A stretch of 64,000 nt of DNA from Actinomycetes bacterium (GCA_021811865.1 JAKAQB010000005.1:39449-103448); one strand, 5' to 3'; counted from the stretch's first letter, positions 16,170 to 25,184 are shown. Notes: generated by a model not told the origin, from the letters alone. Made by a program: numbers and translations.

Positions 16170-17560
16170 CTCCAGGGGAACGGCGAGTGGCTGACCGGGT
16201 GCAGCTCGCCCTTCGCGTACCGGCTGAAGCGGAACGGCTGCAGCAGCGCCTGTGGCGACCCGAGCAGCTCCTCGGCGACGAGGTGGCCGACGCCGATCAT
16301 CTTGTAGCCGTGGTTGGAGTCGGCGATGAAGTAGACGTTGTCGGCGAAGCGGTCGAACACCGGGAAGCTGTCGGGGGTGAAGCAGCCGATCCCGCCGGAC
16401 GGCTCCTTGCCGAAGAGCCGGGACTTGCCCTCGAACCGCTTGTGGCAGTGGGCGAGCGCCGAGGTCCACATGCGGGCGAACTCGGGCCCGACCACGAAGT
16501 CGGGTGACGCCGGGCCGTAGGGGTCGACGGCGACCTCGTCCACCGGCCGGTCGACCACGAACGGCATGGCCCCGCCCTGCACTCCGCCGAAGTTGAAGTC
16601 CGGCTTGTAGTAGATGCCCCACAGCTTGTCGGTGACGAGCGAGCCGTCCCGGTCGTCGTAGAGGGGAGCGTCGGTGTCGACGTGCACGACCGGCGGCATG
16701 TTGCCCCGGTTGTCGACCAGGAAGCCAGGGTCGACCTTGAGCGTCCCCTCCTGCAGCGACCAGTAGGTCCACATGGGGCGGTCGTAGTCCTTGCCGTCCC
16801 GTCCCCGGACGGTGACGGTGTCGGGCAGCTCGAGCAGCTTCCACGCCGTCCGCACCCACGGGCCGAGGGCGATCACGACCTGCTCGCAGGTGACCCGGCC
16901 GAGGTCCTGGTAGTGCTTGTACCCGATGCCGGTCACCGCTCCGCCACCGTCGCGCTCGAGCTCGAGCAGGGTCGTGCGCGGGAAGACGCGGACGCCGGTC
17001 GCCTCCGCCTTGGCCTTCAGGCCCTGGAGGGATGCCTGGTTGTTGGCGTACCCGCCACGCTTCTCGTGCAGGACGACGCTGATGCCCTGCGCCTGCCAGT
17101 CCTCGAAGATGCCCTCCATGTACCTGCGGCAGTCGGCGGCGCCTTGCACCAGCTGCGACTCGTAGCCGATCGCCTCCTGCTCCTTGGCGATCTGGGCTAC
17201 GTCGTCGGCCATGACGTCGGGGCCGAGCTGCATGTAGCCGACCGGGTGGTACGAGAAGGCGCCGGGGTCGGACTCCCACACCGAGACGGAGTGCGCCATG
17301 AGCTCGCGCATCGCCGGCTGGAAGTAGTTGTTCCGGATGACGCCGCAGGCGATCCCCGAAGCGCCCGAGCCGATCTCCCCCTTGTCGATCACGATGACGT
17401 CCCGACCGGAGCCCCGGCCGGTCGCCTCCAGGCGCTCGGCCAGGTGCCAGGCGGTCGACAGTCCGTGGATGCCGGCGCCGACGATGACGTAGGGGGAGTG
17501 CTGCGGCAGCGAGTTGTCGGGCATGCTCGTAGGCAACCACGGGGGGAGGAGGCTGTCCAT
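16166..17560 (-). CDS. FAD-dependent amine/amino-acid oxidoreductase (DAO/DadA family)
   Basis: The product has 464 residues from ATG 17560; ATG 17578 and ATG 17524 are alternatives. The FAD-binding Rossmann motif VIVGAGIHGLSTAWHLAE lies near residue 22, and a C-terminal FAD closure segment GVGHLVAEELLG is present. It belongs to the same superfamily as sarcosine/dimethylglycine oxidases and MgdA, and its GAGIHGL signature is nearly identical to MgdA of this window. The substrate is probably an N-methylated or secondary amino acid. It is divergent from a LysR gene 46 bp away, the usual arrangement for a LysR target. Confidence 0.8.
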   Translation of the reverse strand: MDSLLPPWLPTSMPDNSLPQHSPYVIVGAGIHGLSTAWHLAERLEATGRGSGRDVIVIDKGEIGSGASGIACGVIRNNYFQPAMRELMAHSVSVWESDPGAFSYHPVGYMQLGPDVMADDVAQIAKEQEAIGYESQLVQGAADCRRYMEGIFEDWQAQGISVVLHEKRGGYANNQASLQGLKAKAEATGVRVFPRTTLLELERDGGGAVTGIGYKHYQDLGRVTCEQVVIALGPWVRTAWKLLELPDTVTVRGRDGKDYDRPMWTYWSLQEGTLKVDPGFLVDNRGNMPPVVHVDTDAPLYDDRDGSLVTDKLWGIYYKPDFNFGGVQGGAMPFVVDRPVDEVAVDPYGPASPDFVVGPEFARMWTSALAHCHKRFEGKSRLFGKEPSGGIGCFTPDSFPVFDRFADNVYFIADSNHGYKMIGVGHLVAEELLGSPQALLQPFRFSRYAKGELHPVSHSPFPWS

Positions 17561-17578
17561 GACCAGGATCACCGCCAT

Positions 17579-17597
17579 CGATAGCCAAGCGTTATCG
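17579..17597. promoter_or_regulatory. Candidate LysR operator (perfect dyad)
   Basis: CGATA-N9-TATCG is a perfect inverted repeat containing the LysR T-N11-A signature. It lies in the very short gap between the divergent flavoprotein gene (start 17560) and the LysR gene (start 17607), as expected for an autoregulated LysR pair. Confidence 0.55.
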
Positions 17598-17606
17598 TTG
17601 CCGGTG

Positions 17607-18512
17607 ATGGAGTTGCGACGGCTCCGGTACTTCGTCGCCGTGGCCGAGGAGTTGCACTTCGGGCGGGCGGCGGAGCGGCTCCACGTCGCCCAGCCGGCGC
17701 TCTCCCAGCAGATCCGGGTCCTCGAGCACGAGCTCGGGGCCCGCCTCTTCGAGCGCAACAGCCGGCGGGTGACGCTGACGGAAGCCGGCGCCGCCCTCTT
17801 GGGCGGGGCGCCGCAGCTCCTGGCGGTGGCGGCGGAGCTCGAGGCCCGCGTGCGGGCGGTGGCCGCCGGCGGCGCCGGGTGCCTCCGGGTCCACACCACC
17901 CGGTCGGCCCCGATGGGGATCACCGCAGCGGCGATCGACCGCTTCCGCAGCGAGTGGCCCGCTGTGGCCCTCGACCTCGTGACGGGGTTCACCGGCTGGA
18001 ACCTCGAGGAGCTGCGGGCCGGGCGCAGCGACGTGGTGTTCGTGCGGCCGCCCGTCGACGCCGGCGAAGGCGTCGAGGTGGTGCCCCTCGGCGACGAGGA
18101 GCTGGTGATCGCCCTTCCCGCCGGCCATCGGCTGGCTGCTCGTACCCGCCGGCGGGGGATCAGCGCCGAGGACCTCCGGGGTGAGGACGTCGTCTCGTGG
18201 CCGCGGCGCAACGCGCCGGGCATGCACGACCGCATCGAGGCGCAGGTGTGGGGCGGCACCCGGCCCCGTGTCGTGAGGGAGGAACCCGACGACGAGCAGA
18301 TCCTGCGGGCCGTGGCCGGCGGCGCCGGCCTCGCCGTGATGATCGGGACACGCCTGGCGTCGTTGCGGGTCCCCGGCGTCGCCGTCCGCCGCTTCAGCGG
18401 ACCCGCCCCGACGGTGGGCCTCGCCCTCGCCTGGCGCCCCGACGGTGCGCCGCCGCCGGCGGCCCGCTTCGTCGAGCTCGCCAGCCGCCTGGCTTCCGCC
18501 GCGACCGGATGA
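17607..18512 (+). CDS. LysR-family transcriptional regulator
   Basis: The product has 301 residues. The N-terminal winged helix is classical (MELRRLRYFVAVAEELHFGRAAERLHVAQPALSQQI in part, residues 1-36), followed by FERNSRRVTLTEAG. The C-terminal part is a type-2 periplasmic-binding effector domain. ATG 17607 is chosen because it starts exactly at the family's conserved N-terminus. It is divergent from the DAO-type flavoprotein with a dyad between them, so it probably controls that gene in response to its substrate. Confidence 0.9.
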   Translation: MELRRLRYFVAVAEELHFGRAAERLHVAQPALSQQIRVLEHELGARLFERNSRRVTLTEAGAALLGGAPQLLAVAAELEARVRAVAAGGAGCLRVHTTRSAPMGITAAAIDRFRSEWPAVALDLVTGFTGWNLEELRAGRSDVVFVRPPVDAGEGVEVVPLGDEELVIALPAGHRLAARTRRRGISAEDLRGEDVVSWPRRNAPGMHDRIEAQVWGGTRPRVVREEPDDEQILRAVAGGAGLAVMIGTRLASLRVPGVAVRRFSGPAPTVGLALAWRPDGAPPPAARFVELASRLASAATG

Positions 18513-18522
18513 AGACGGGGCC

Positions 18523-18581
18523 TTGTACCGCGTCGCCCGGTGCTGTATCATCCAGCTAAACGTTGTTCCGTACCAAGAAAC
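18523..18581 (+). promoter_or_regulatory. Promoter and operator of APC permease 1
   Basis: A sigma-70-type promoter TTGTAC-N17-TATCAT (18523-18551) is followed after 13 bp by the inverted repeat GTTCC-N7-GAAAC (18565-18581). The same layout, with the same 13-bp distance, precedes the glutamine synthetase gene at 20649. An operator just downstream of the -10 suggests repression; the XRE-cupin protein at 25726 is the candidate regulator. Confidence 0.6.
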
Positions 18582-18624
18582 AGCCGACGCCAACGTGCCG
18601 GCTGCGACCCGAGGGGGGGAGCGC

Positions 18625-20178
18625 ATGGACACGGCCCCGACGACCACCGGCGTAGCGACGGTCAGCGTCGACGCCCATCAGCTCATCAAGTCGTTGCGCT
18701 GGTGGGACGGCTTCGTCGTCTGCCTCGCCAACCCGGGCTTCTTGATATCCGCTCTCGGGGGGGCGATCGGCTCCCTCGGCACCCTTGGAGCGGTGGTCCT
18801 CTGGACGATCTCGATGGTCTTCGCCGTCGCCAACAACCAGATCTACACCGAGCCGGCCATGATGTTCCCCGAACACCCTGGCGGGGTCCCGGTCTACGCC
18901 AATTTCGCCTGGCGCAAGTACTTCACGTTCTTCGGCCCGATGGCGGCCTTCGGCTACTGGGCCGGCTGGACCTCGGTGCTCGCCATCTTCGGCCTCACGA
19001 TCGGTGACATCATCCAGGGGCAGTGGTTCCCGAAGGCCACCTGGGGCACCAGCGCCACTGGGGCGCACAAGTACCTCGGTTTCATCCACTTCAACCTGCC
19101 GGTCCTGATAGGGATCCTGCTGATCGTGGCGGTGTGGGCGGTCAACACCGTGGGGGTCAAGCCAGCGGTCTGGGTCGGCTACGTGACCGGCGTGCTGCTC
19201 ATGATCCCGCTGGTGGTCTTCATGCTGTTCCCCTACTTCACCGGTGCCTGGCACGCGTCGAACCTCTCGTGGTTCCCGACCAGCGGCAACGCTTGGACCA
19301 ACATCCGGTTGGCGGCGGTCTGGTTGTACCTGATGGGGTGGTCGGCCTATGGCGTGGAGGCGGCCGCCACCTTCGCGCCCGAGTACCACGACAGCCAGCG
19401 CGACGTCCGCCTCGCCCTCCGCTCGGCCGCACTGTTCTCCCTCGTGGTGTTCTTCCTCCTGCCCCTCGGCACCGGCGGTGTGCTCAAAGCGGGGGTGATC
19501 GGCAAGCTGACCATCAACGTCAGCGTCGTGCAGTTCCTCGTCGTGGAGCTCGACAAGATGGTCGGCACCGGCTTCGCCGACGTGGTGCTGGTGTTGCTGA
19601 TGACCTCGTTCGTGCTGTCGATGAACACGGCGACGATGGATGGCTCTCGGGCCCTGTACGGGATCGCCAGGCAAGGCCTCACGGTCAAGTGGCTCGACTA
19701 CGTGAACAAGTACCACGTCCCTTCCCGGGGCATGACCGTCGACATGGTGACCAACGTCGCGCTCCTCCTGCTGTTCGGATCGGTCCTCGACATCTACGCA
19801 GCCAGCAACCTGGGCTACATCTTCACCCACGTGCTGTGCCTGTCGGGTGTGCTGGTCATGCGAAAGACCATGAAGGACTGGCCCCGACCGCTCAAGCTCG
19901 GCCGTGGCTGGCTGTACCTCGCCGGCTTCCTGGCCGTGGTGAACTTCGGCTTCATCGTCATCGGGGCCCCGTCGTTCAGCATCACCGGCTACGGCAACTA
20001 CGTCGAGCTGCTCGCCGGCATCGGGCTCGAGGTCGTCGCCATCCTGCTCTACGTGTACCGACGCAAGGTGCAGGACCGGGGCCGCCTGGAGCTGCGGGAC
20101 CACACCGAGATGGTGCCCGACATGGCACTGTTCCGGGACTACTTCCCTGAGGCGACCTCCGGGGCCGCCAGCGCTTGA
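18625..20178 (+). CDS. APC-family amino acid/amine permease
   Basis: The product has 517 residues with about 12-13 transmembrane helices in an amino acid-polyamine-organocation fold. The N-terminal LRWWDGFVVCLANPGFLISALGGAIGS helix (shown in part by residues 15-40) is the conserved APC helix 1. ATG 18625 follows GAGGGGGGGAGC. It is divergent in position from the LysR gene only in that it lies 112 bp downstream of its stop, with its own promoter. It shares an operator type with the glutamine synthetase operon downstream, so it may import the amine or amino acid processed there. Confidence 0.85.
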   Translation: MDTAPTTTGVATVSVDAHQLIKSLRWWDGFVVCLANPGFLISALGGAIGSLGTLGAVVLWTISMVFAVANNQIYTEPAMMFPEHPGGVPVYANFAWRKYFTFFGPMAAFGYWAGWTSVLAIFGLTIGDIIQGQWFPKATWGTSATGAHKYLGFIHFNLPVLIGILLIVAVWAVNTVGVKPAVWVGYVTGVLLMIPLVVFMLFPYFTGAWHASNLSWFPTSGNAWTNIRLAAVWLYLMGWSAYGVEAAATFAPEYHDSQRDVRLALRSAALFSLVVFFLLPLGTGGVLKAGVIGKLTINVSVVQFLVVELDKMVGTGFADVVLVLLMTSFVLSMNTATMDGSRALYGIARQGLTVKWLDYVNKYHVPSRGMTVDMVTNVALLLLFGSVLDIYAASNLGYIFTHVLCLSGVLVMRKTMKDWPRPLKLGRGWLYLAGFLAVVNFGFIVIGAPSFSITGYGNYVELLAGIGLEVVAILLYVYRRKVQDRGRLELRDHTEMVPDMALFRDYFPEATSGAASA

Positions 20179-20543
20179 TGGCCGTGAAACCCCTCGCGCT
20201 CGTCGTCACCTGCGGGTGCGGCGAGCGCGGGCGCGTCCTGCCCGGCGAGATCTGGACCTGCCCCGGCTGTGGCCGCCAGTACGGCACCGACGCCGTGCAG
20301 GAGGACTACGCCGCCCTGGTGCGCCGGATCAACGCCATCAAGCTGCGGGCGATCCTGGGCATGGCCGTCATCGTCGCCGTCTGGATCCCGCTCGCGATAC
20401 TGCTCGGCGGGGAGGTGTGGTTCACGGGCGCGGTCGTCCTGGCCGTGTTCTACCTGGGCTACGGACCGAGGGTGAAGCGAGAGGTGCGTCGGACACTGCG
20501 CACCCTGCCCACCTGGACCGTCCGTGAGTTGGGGGACGACTGA
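20178..20543 (+). CDS. Small zinc-ribbon membrane protein
   Basis: The product has 121 residues. Four N-terminal cysteines (TCGCGERG near residue 11 and CPGCGRQ near residue 28) form a probable zinc ribbon, followed by two hydrophobic helices (about residues 57-78 and 80-97) and a basic tail. ATG 20178 overlaps the permease stop (TGATG), so it is translationally coupled to the permease and may be an accessory factor. Family not recognised. Confidence 0.65.
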   Translation: MAVKPLALVVTCGCGERGRVLPGEIWTCPGCGRQYGTDAVQEDYAALVRRINAIKLRAILGMAVIVAVWIPLAILLGGEVWFTGAVVLAVFYLGYGPRVKREVRRTLRTLPTWTVRELGDD

Positions 20544-20551
20544 CGGCGGGC

Positions 20552-20610
20552 TTGCGCTGGGCGCGTCCCTTCTGTATCGTCCCAGGGGTCAGGGTTTCTT
20601 GTGACGAAAC
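20552..20610 (+). promoter_or_regulatory. Promoter and operator of glutamine synthetase/Mgs operon 1
   Basis: TTGCGC-N17-TATCGT (20552-20580), then 13 bp, then the perfect inverted repeat GTTTC-N7-GAAAC (20594-20610). Geometry is identical to the permease 1 promoter. The dyad ends 38 bp before ATG 20649, so it lies in the leader and not in the coding region, which supports that ATG over the upstream GTG 20601. Confidence 0.65.
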
Positions 20611-20648
20611 AAGCTCGGACGCCGGGAGCGCCGCGGGGGAGGTCGGGA

Positions 20649-22043
20649 ATGACGGATCTGGAGGAGTTCCTCGCCCAGGACGGGCGTGACGACGCGATCG
20701 GGGAGGTGGCCCGCCGCATCGAGGCGGAGGGCATCACCTACATCTACTACCAGTTCGTGTCGGTGACGGGCCGGATCATGGGCAAGGGCATACCGGCACC
20801 GCACTGGCAGCGGGTCGCCCGCTCCGGCTTCCAACTCGTCTACGGGTCGACCGCCAACCTCTTCGTCGACCGCAACGGCGACTACATCGGATATGGCGCC
20901 GAGGCCGGCGAGCTCGTCGGCCTGCCGGACGTCGAGACGTTCTGCCCCCTGCCGTGGGACCCCAAGGTAGCCCGGGTCTTCTGCACCCTCTTCAGGGGCA
21001 AGGAGGAACGGGAGGACCCCGGCTCGTACCTGAGCTCGGACTGCCGCGGGAACTTGAAGCGGATCCACGCCGCTTTCGAGGCGGAGACGGGCCTCCACCT
21101 CCGAGCGGGCTGCGAGCCGGAGATGATGTGGCTCAAGGCCGACGCCGACGGGAAGCCGACCGTCGAGGGCATGACCAAGCCGTACTGCTACCACATCGAC
21201 CAGTTCTCCGAGCTGCAGCCGATCATCCACAAGGTGGTCGACTACAGCCAGAAGATGGGTCTCGACATGATCCAGGGCGACCACGAGGACGCCCCCGGGC
21301 AGCTCGAGCTCAACTGGCAGTTCGACCGGGCCGAGCTCACCGCCGACCGCCTCACGACCTACCGCCAGGTCTGCCGCCAGGTCGGGCGCGAGATGGGGGC
21401 GTTCGCCTGCTTTATGCCGAAGCCGTTCATGGGCGTGTCCGCCAACGGCTGCCACCACAACATCTCCCTGTGGCAGGGCGACGACAACATGTTCCTGCCG
21501 GACACCGACGACCCGCGGCTGCCCGGCAAGGTCGGGCTGCACGCCATCGGCGGCGTCCTCGAGCACCTGCGGGGCCTCTGCGCCATCACCGCCCCGACGG
21601 TCAACTCCTACCGCAGGTACGCCGACGCCGGCTTCTGGGCGCCGATCTACGCCGACTGGGGTTACCAGAACCGCACGACCGCCTTGCGGATCTCGGCGCC
21701 CGGGCGCTTCGAGTACCGCTCGGTCGACTCCGCCGTCAACCCGTACCTTTCGATGGCCGGCCTCCTCACGACCATCAAGGACGGGCTCGACCGGGGGCTC
21801 GACCCTGGCCAGCCCGAGGAGCGCAACATCTACGACGCCATGAAGGAGGGCAAGCAGGTGACGCGCATCCCCTCGACCCTCGGCGAGGCTCTCGAGGCCC
21901 TCGAGGCGGACCCGGTCGTTCGCTCTGCCATGCCCGGCGAGATGTACAGGGTGTTCATGCACTACAAGCAGGACGAGTGGATCCGGTTCATCTCCTCGGT
22001 CAGTGACTGGGACGTGAAGGAATACCTCGACATCCTTCCTTAG
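20649..22043 (+). CDS. Glutamine synthetase-family ligase (gamma-glutamylamide synthetase-like), copy 1
   Basis: The product has 464 residues. It carries GS catalytic elements: CEPEMMW near residue 170, QGDHEDAPGQLELNW, the FMPKPFMGVSANGCHHN loop, NRTTALRI and the RFEYRSVDSAVNPYLS segment. The usual HxH metal/ATP pair is H-H-N here, so the second His is replaced by Asn. GS-fold ligases of this type join glutamate to methylamine, ethanolamine or other amines. It heads an operon with three N-methylglutamate-synthase-type subunits, which points to a gamma-glutamyl-alkylamide route rather than bulk ammonia assimilation. ATG 20649 has GGGGGAGG 6-13 nt upstream. Confidence 0.8.
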   Translation: MTDLEEFLAQDGRDDAIGEVARRIEAEGITYIYYQFVSVTGRIMGKGIPAPHWQRVARSGFQLVYGSTANLFVDRNGDYIGYGAEAGELVGLPDVETFCPLPWDPKVARVFCTLFRGKEEREDPGSYLSSDCRGNLKRIHAAFEAETGLHLRAGCEPEMMWLKADADGKPTVEGMTKPYCYHIDQFSELQPIIHKVVDYSQKMGLDMIQGDHEDAPGQLELNWQFDRAELTADRLTTYRQVCRQVGREMGAFACFMPKPFMGVSANGCHHNISLWQGDDNMFLPDTDDPRLPGKVGLHAIGGVLEHLRGLCAITAPTVNSYRRYADAGFWAPIYADWGYQNRTTALRISAPGRFEYRSVDSAVNPYLSMAGLLTTIKDGLDRGLDPGQPEERNIYDAMKEGKQVTRIPSTLGEALEALEADPVVRSAMPGEMYRVFMHYKQDEWIRFISSVSDWDVKEYLDILP

Positions 22044-22058
22044 GAGGGGAGCAACGAC

Positions 22059-22988
22059 ATGTGTGGGATAGCAGGGATCATCCACCGCAGCGGACCGAGC
22101 AACCTCGGCCGTGAGCTGACGGCGATGCTCCAGTCGATGAAGCATCGCGGTCCTGACTCGACCGGCTTCGCCCTCTACGGCTCGGGGGCCGAAGGCTTCG
22201 TGCTGCGCATCAAGCTCGCCGACCCGCGCGAGCGGGGCGCCATCGACTGGGAGGAGTCGCTCGAGCACCGCCTGCACGAGATCGAGAACCGCCTCGCCAA
22301 GGTCGGCGCCGACGTGACCGAGGTCGACCGCACCACCGACTACGCCGTGCGGGTCGTGCTCGACTTCCGCGGTGACCTGAAGTCGCTCGTGGACCACGTG
22401 GAAGACGTCGCCGGCTGCGAGATCCTGTCTGCCGGCCACTCCCTCGAGATCGTGAAGGACCTCGGGGACGCCAACGAGGTGGCCGGGGATTACGGGCTCG
22501 CGGGCTTCCGGGGGACCCACGGCATCGGTCACGTGCGGATGGCGACGGAGTCGGACGTGGACATCGCCGGAGCCCATCCGTACTGGGCGTACCCGTTCAG
22601 CGACGTCGCCGTGGTCCACAACGGCCAGCTGACCAACTACCACCAGTGGCGCCGGCGGCTGGAGCGCATGGGGCACCGCTTCGCCTCGGAGTGCGACTCC
22701 GAGATCATCGCCGTGTACCTCGCCGAGAAGCTCGACCAGGGCGCCTCGCTGGAGACGGCGATCAAGGAGAGCCTCGACGACCTCGACGGCGTCTTCACCT
22801 ACGTCGTGGTCACCAAGGACAGCCTCGGCGTGGCTAAGGACGAGATGGCTGCCAAGCCCCTCGTCCTCTACGAATCCGAGGACATGGTCGCCCTCGCGTC
22901 CGAGGAGGTCGCCATCCGGGCGGTCATCGACCACGAGATCGAGACCTACGACCCCTACGAGCGGGAGGCACTGGTGTGGACGCTGTAG
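22059..22988 (+). CDS. mgsA: N-methylglutamate synthase-type glutamine amidotransferase subunit, copy 1
   Basis: The product has 309 residues. The start is Met-Cys, so removal of Met exposes the N-terminal nucleophile Cys of class II amidotransferases. GIGHVRMATES, SDVAVVHNGQLTNY and HRGPDSTG match the glutaminase domain of glutamate synthase. In the N-methylglutamate pathway this subunit (MgsA/GlxB type) hydrolyses the gamma-glutamylamide, releasing the amine. It is preceded by AGGAGGGG and overlaps the start of the next gene by 13 bp. Confidence 0.85.
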   Translation: MCGIAGIIHRSGPSNLGRELTAMLQSMKHRGPDSTGFALYGSGAEGFVLRIKLADPRERGAIDWEESLEHRLHEIENRLAKVGADVTEVDRTTDYAVRVVLDFRGDLKSLVDHVEDVAGCEILSAGHSLEIVKDLGDANEVAGDYGLAGFRGTHGIGHVRMATESDVDIAGAHPYWAYPFSDVAVVHNGQLTNYHQWRRRLERMGHRFASECDSEIIAVYLAEKLDQGASLETAIKESLDDLDGVFTYVVVTKDSLGVAKDEMAAKPLVLYESEDMVALASEEVAIRAVIDHEIETYDPYEREALVWTL

Positions 22989-23770
22989 TCGGCGAGCGCG
23001 CCGTCAGGTACGACGCCCGGGGCCTGGCCGAGCCGGGCGCCGTCGCGCCCGAGGTGGCCAAGGTCGACGGTAACGAGGCCACCTTCGACGCTGCCGACCT
23101 GTCGACACGGCAGGTCAACCTCGAGCTGCGGCGCCTCCTGTACGAGAACGACATCGACAAGGTCACCGTCGTCAACCCGGGCGCCAAGCACAGCCTGGGC
23201 GTCGGGATCCTGCGACGTTGCACGATCGTGTTCGATGGCAGCCTCGGGTACTTCGGTCTCGGCCTCATCGACGGCCCGGAGATCACGATCACCGGACGGG
23301 TCGGCTGGTCGGTCTGCGAGAACATGATGTCCGGTGTCGTCCAGATCGAGCGCAACGCGGGGTCGCTGACCGGCGCTGCCCTCCGGGGCGGTGACCTGGT
23401 GGTCCACGGCAGCGTCGGGGCCCGCACGGGGATCGACCAGAAGGGCGGGACCATCCTCGTCGGCGGCAATGCAGGGCTGCTCACCGGCTTCATGATGCAG
23501 CGGGGTCGGCAGGTCATCTGCGGCGACACCGGTCCGGGCCTCGGGGACTCCATGTACGACGGGACCATCTACGTGGGCGGCAAGGTGGCCGGGCTCGGCA
23601 TCGACTGCGTCGAGGCGGAGCTCACCGACGCCGACGGCGAGATGCTCGACCGCAAGTTCTCGATCTACGGCTGGCAGCAGCCGACGAGCGGCTTCCGCAA
23701 GTTCGTGTGCGGCAAGAAGCTTTACAACTACGACAGCCTCGAGCCCAGCGAGCGCAAGCTCATCCTGTAG
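22976..23770 (+). CDS. mgsB: N-methylglutamate synthase GXGXG (GltB3-like) subunit, copy 1
   Basis: The product has 264 residues from GTG 22976. The core is a right-handed beta-helix of repeated G-x-x-x-G/GG elements (for example YFGLGLIDGPEITITGRVG and TILVGGNAGLLTG), as in the C-terminal domain of glutamate synthase large subunit. It would hold the alpha and FMN subunits together and shape the channel for the released amine. The N-terminal ~45 residues are longer than in copy 2. Confidence 0.83.
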   Translation: MDAVVGERAVRYDARGLAEPGAVAPEVAKVDGNEATFDAADLSTRQVNLELRRLLYENDIDKVTVVNPGAKHSLGVGILRRCTIVFDGSLGYFGLGLIDGPEITITGRVGWSVCENMMSGVVQIERNAGSLTGAALRGGDLVVHGSVGARTGIDQKGGTILVGGNAGLLTGFMMQRGRQVICGDTGPGLGDSMYDGTIYVGGKVAGLGIDCVEAELTDADGEMLDRKFSIYGWQQPTSGFRKFVCGKKLYNYDSLEPSERKLIL

Positions 23771-23789
23771 CCGAGCAAAGGAGCGACCC

Positions 23790-25184
23790 ATGGAAGATCA
23801 GGTCTCGACGCGCAACGTGCTCGGCCACTCACGGATCTTCACCCCGGAGGTCATCAACGACATCCACGTGAAGTCGGAGCTGGGCCGCTACCGGATGCGC
23901 GGCTTCTCGATGTTCAAGCCGATGCCGCACTGGGACCAGCTGATGTTCATGCCGGGCACGCTGACCCGGTTCGTGATCGAGGGTTACCGGGAGAAGTGCG
24001 AGACCAAGACGGTGCTCGGCGCCCGGTTCGCCAAGAACCCGATCGAGCTGGACATCCCCGTCTACATCACGGGCATGAGCTTCGGTGCCCTGTCGATCGA
24101 GGCCAAGATGGCCCTCGCCAAGGGCGCGTCCATGGCCGGCACGGCGACCTGCTCCGGTGAGGGCGGCATGATCCCCCCGGAGCGGGACCTGTCGACCAAG
24201 TGGTACTACCAGTGCATACAGAGCCGGTACGGGTTCAACCCGCACCACCTGATGCTCGCCGACGCGTGCGAGTTCTTCATCGGCCAGGGCTGCAAGGTCG
24301 GCCTGGGTGGTCACCTGATGGGCCAGAAGGTCACCGAGCAGGTCGCCGAGATGCGGTCCCTGCCGGCGGGCATCGACCAACGCAGCCCGGCCCGCCACCC
24401 GGACTGGCTCGGTCCCGACGACCTGTCGCTCAAGATCCAGGAGATCCGGGAGGCGACGGATTACCGCATCCCGATCCAGCTGAAGCTCGGCGCGGCGCGC
24501 GTCTACGACGACGTCCGCATGGCCGCCAAGTGCGGCCCTGACATCATCTACCTCGACGGGGCCGAGGGTGGCACGGGCGCCGGCCCGCACATCGCCACCG
24601 AGGAGACCGGCATCCCCCTCATGGCCGCCATCCCCGAGGCTCGCCGGGCCCTGGAGGACGTCGGGCTCGCCGACGAGATCGACCTTGTGGTCGCCGGCGG
24701 GATCCGCAACGGCGGCGACGTCGCCAAGGCACTCGCCCTTGGCGCGAAGGCCGTCGCCATCGGCCACTCGGCGCTCATGGCGCTCAACTGCAACAAGGAG
24801 ATCCCCGGAGTCACCGACTACGAGGGGACGATCGGGGTTCCGGCGGGGTCGTGCTACCACTGCCACACCGGCCGCTGCCCGGTGGGCGTGGCCACTCAGG
24901 ACCCGGAGCTGCGCCAGCGCCTGGTCGTGGACGAGGCCGCCGAGCGGGTCTACAACTTCCTTCACACCCTCACCCTCGAGGTCCAGATGCTGGCCCGGGC
25001 GTGCGGCAAGACCAACATCCACAGCCTCGAGCCGGAGGACCTCTGCGCCCTCACCGTCGAGGCGGCCGCCATGGCGAAGGTCCCCCTGGCCGGGACCGAC
25101 TACGTCCCGGGGGTGACGGAGGAGCGGACCCTCAACGAGATCAAGGGCCTTCTCGCCAAGCTCGTCGCCAACGAAGGGATGTGA
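23790..25184 (+). CDS. mgsC: N-methylglutamate synthase FMN/3Fe-4S subunit (GltB2-like), copy 1
   Basis: The product has 464 residues of the glutamate-synthase FMN-barrel family. ITGMSFGALSIEAK, GEGGMIPPERD, KLGAARVYDDV, DGAEGGTGAGPHIA and VAGGIRNGGDVAKALALGA line the flavin site. The cysteines of CYHCHTGRCPVGVATQ near residue 355 bind the 3Fe-4S cluster. It would combine the channelled amine with 2-oxoglutarate to give N-methylglutamate. GGAGCG precedes ATG 23790. Confidence 0.85.
   Translation: MEDQVSTRNVLGHSRIFTPEVINDIHVKSELGRYRMRGFSMFKPMPHWDQLMFMPGTLTRFVIEGYREKCETKTVLGARFAKNPIELDIPVYITGMSFGALSIEAKMALAKGASMAGTATCSGEGGMIPPERDLSTKWYYQCIQSRYGFNPHHLMLADACEFFIGQGCKVGLGGHLMGQKVTEQVAEMRSLPAGIDQRSPARHPDWLGPDDLSLKIQEIREATDYRIPIQLKLGAARVYDDVRMAAKCGPDIIYLDGAEGGTGAGPHIATEETGIPLMAAIPEARRALEDVGLADEIDLVVAGGIRNGGDVAKALALGAKAVAIGHSALMALNCNKEIPGVTDYEGTIGVPAGSCYHCHTGRCPVGVATQDPELRQRLVVDEAAERVYNFLHTLTLEVQMLARACGKTNIHSLEPEDLCALTVEAAAMAKVPLAGTDYVPGVTEERTLNEIKGLLAKLVANEGM

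Noticed and set aside
20601..20648. GTG 20601 as the start of glutamine synthetase copy 1
   Set aside because: It falls inside the operator dyad, has no ribosome-binding site and would add 16 unconserved residues; ATG 20649 has a strong GGGGGAGG.
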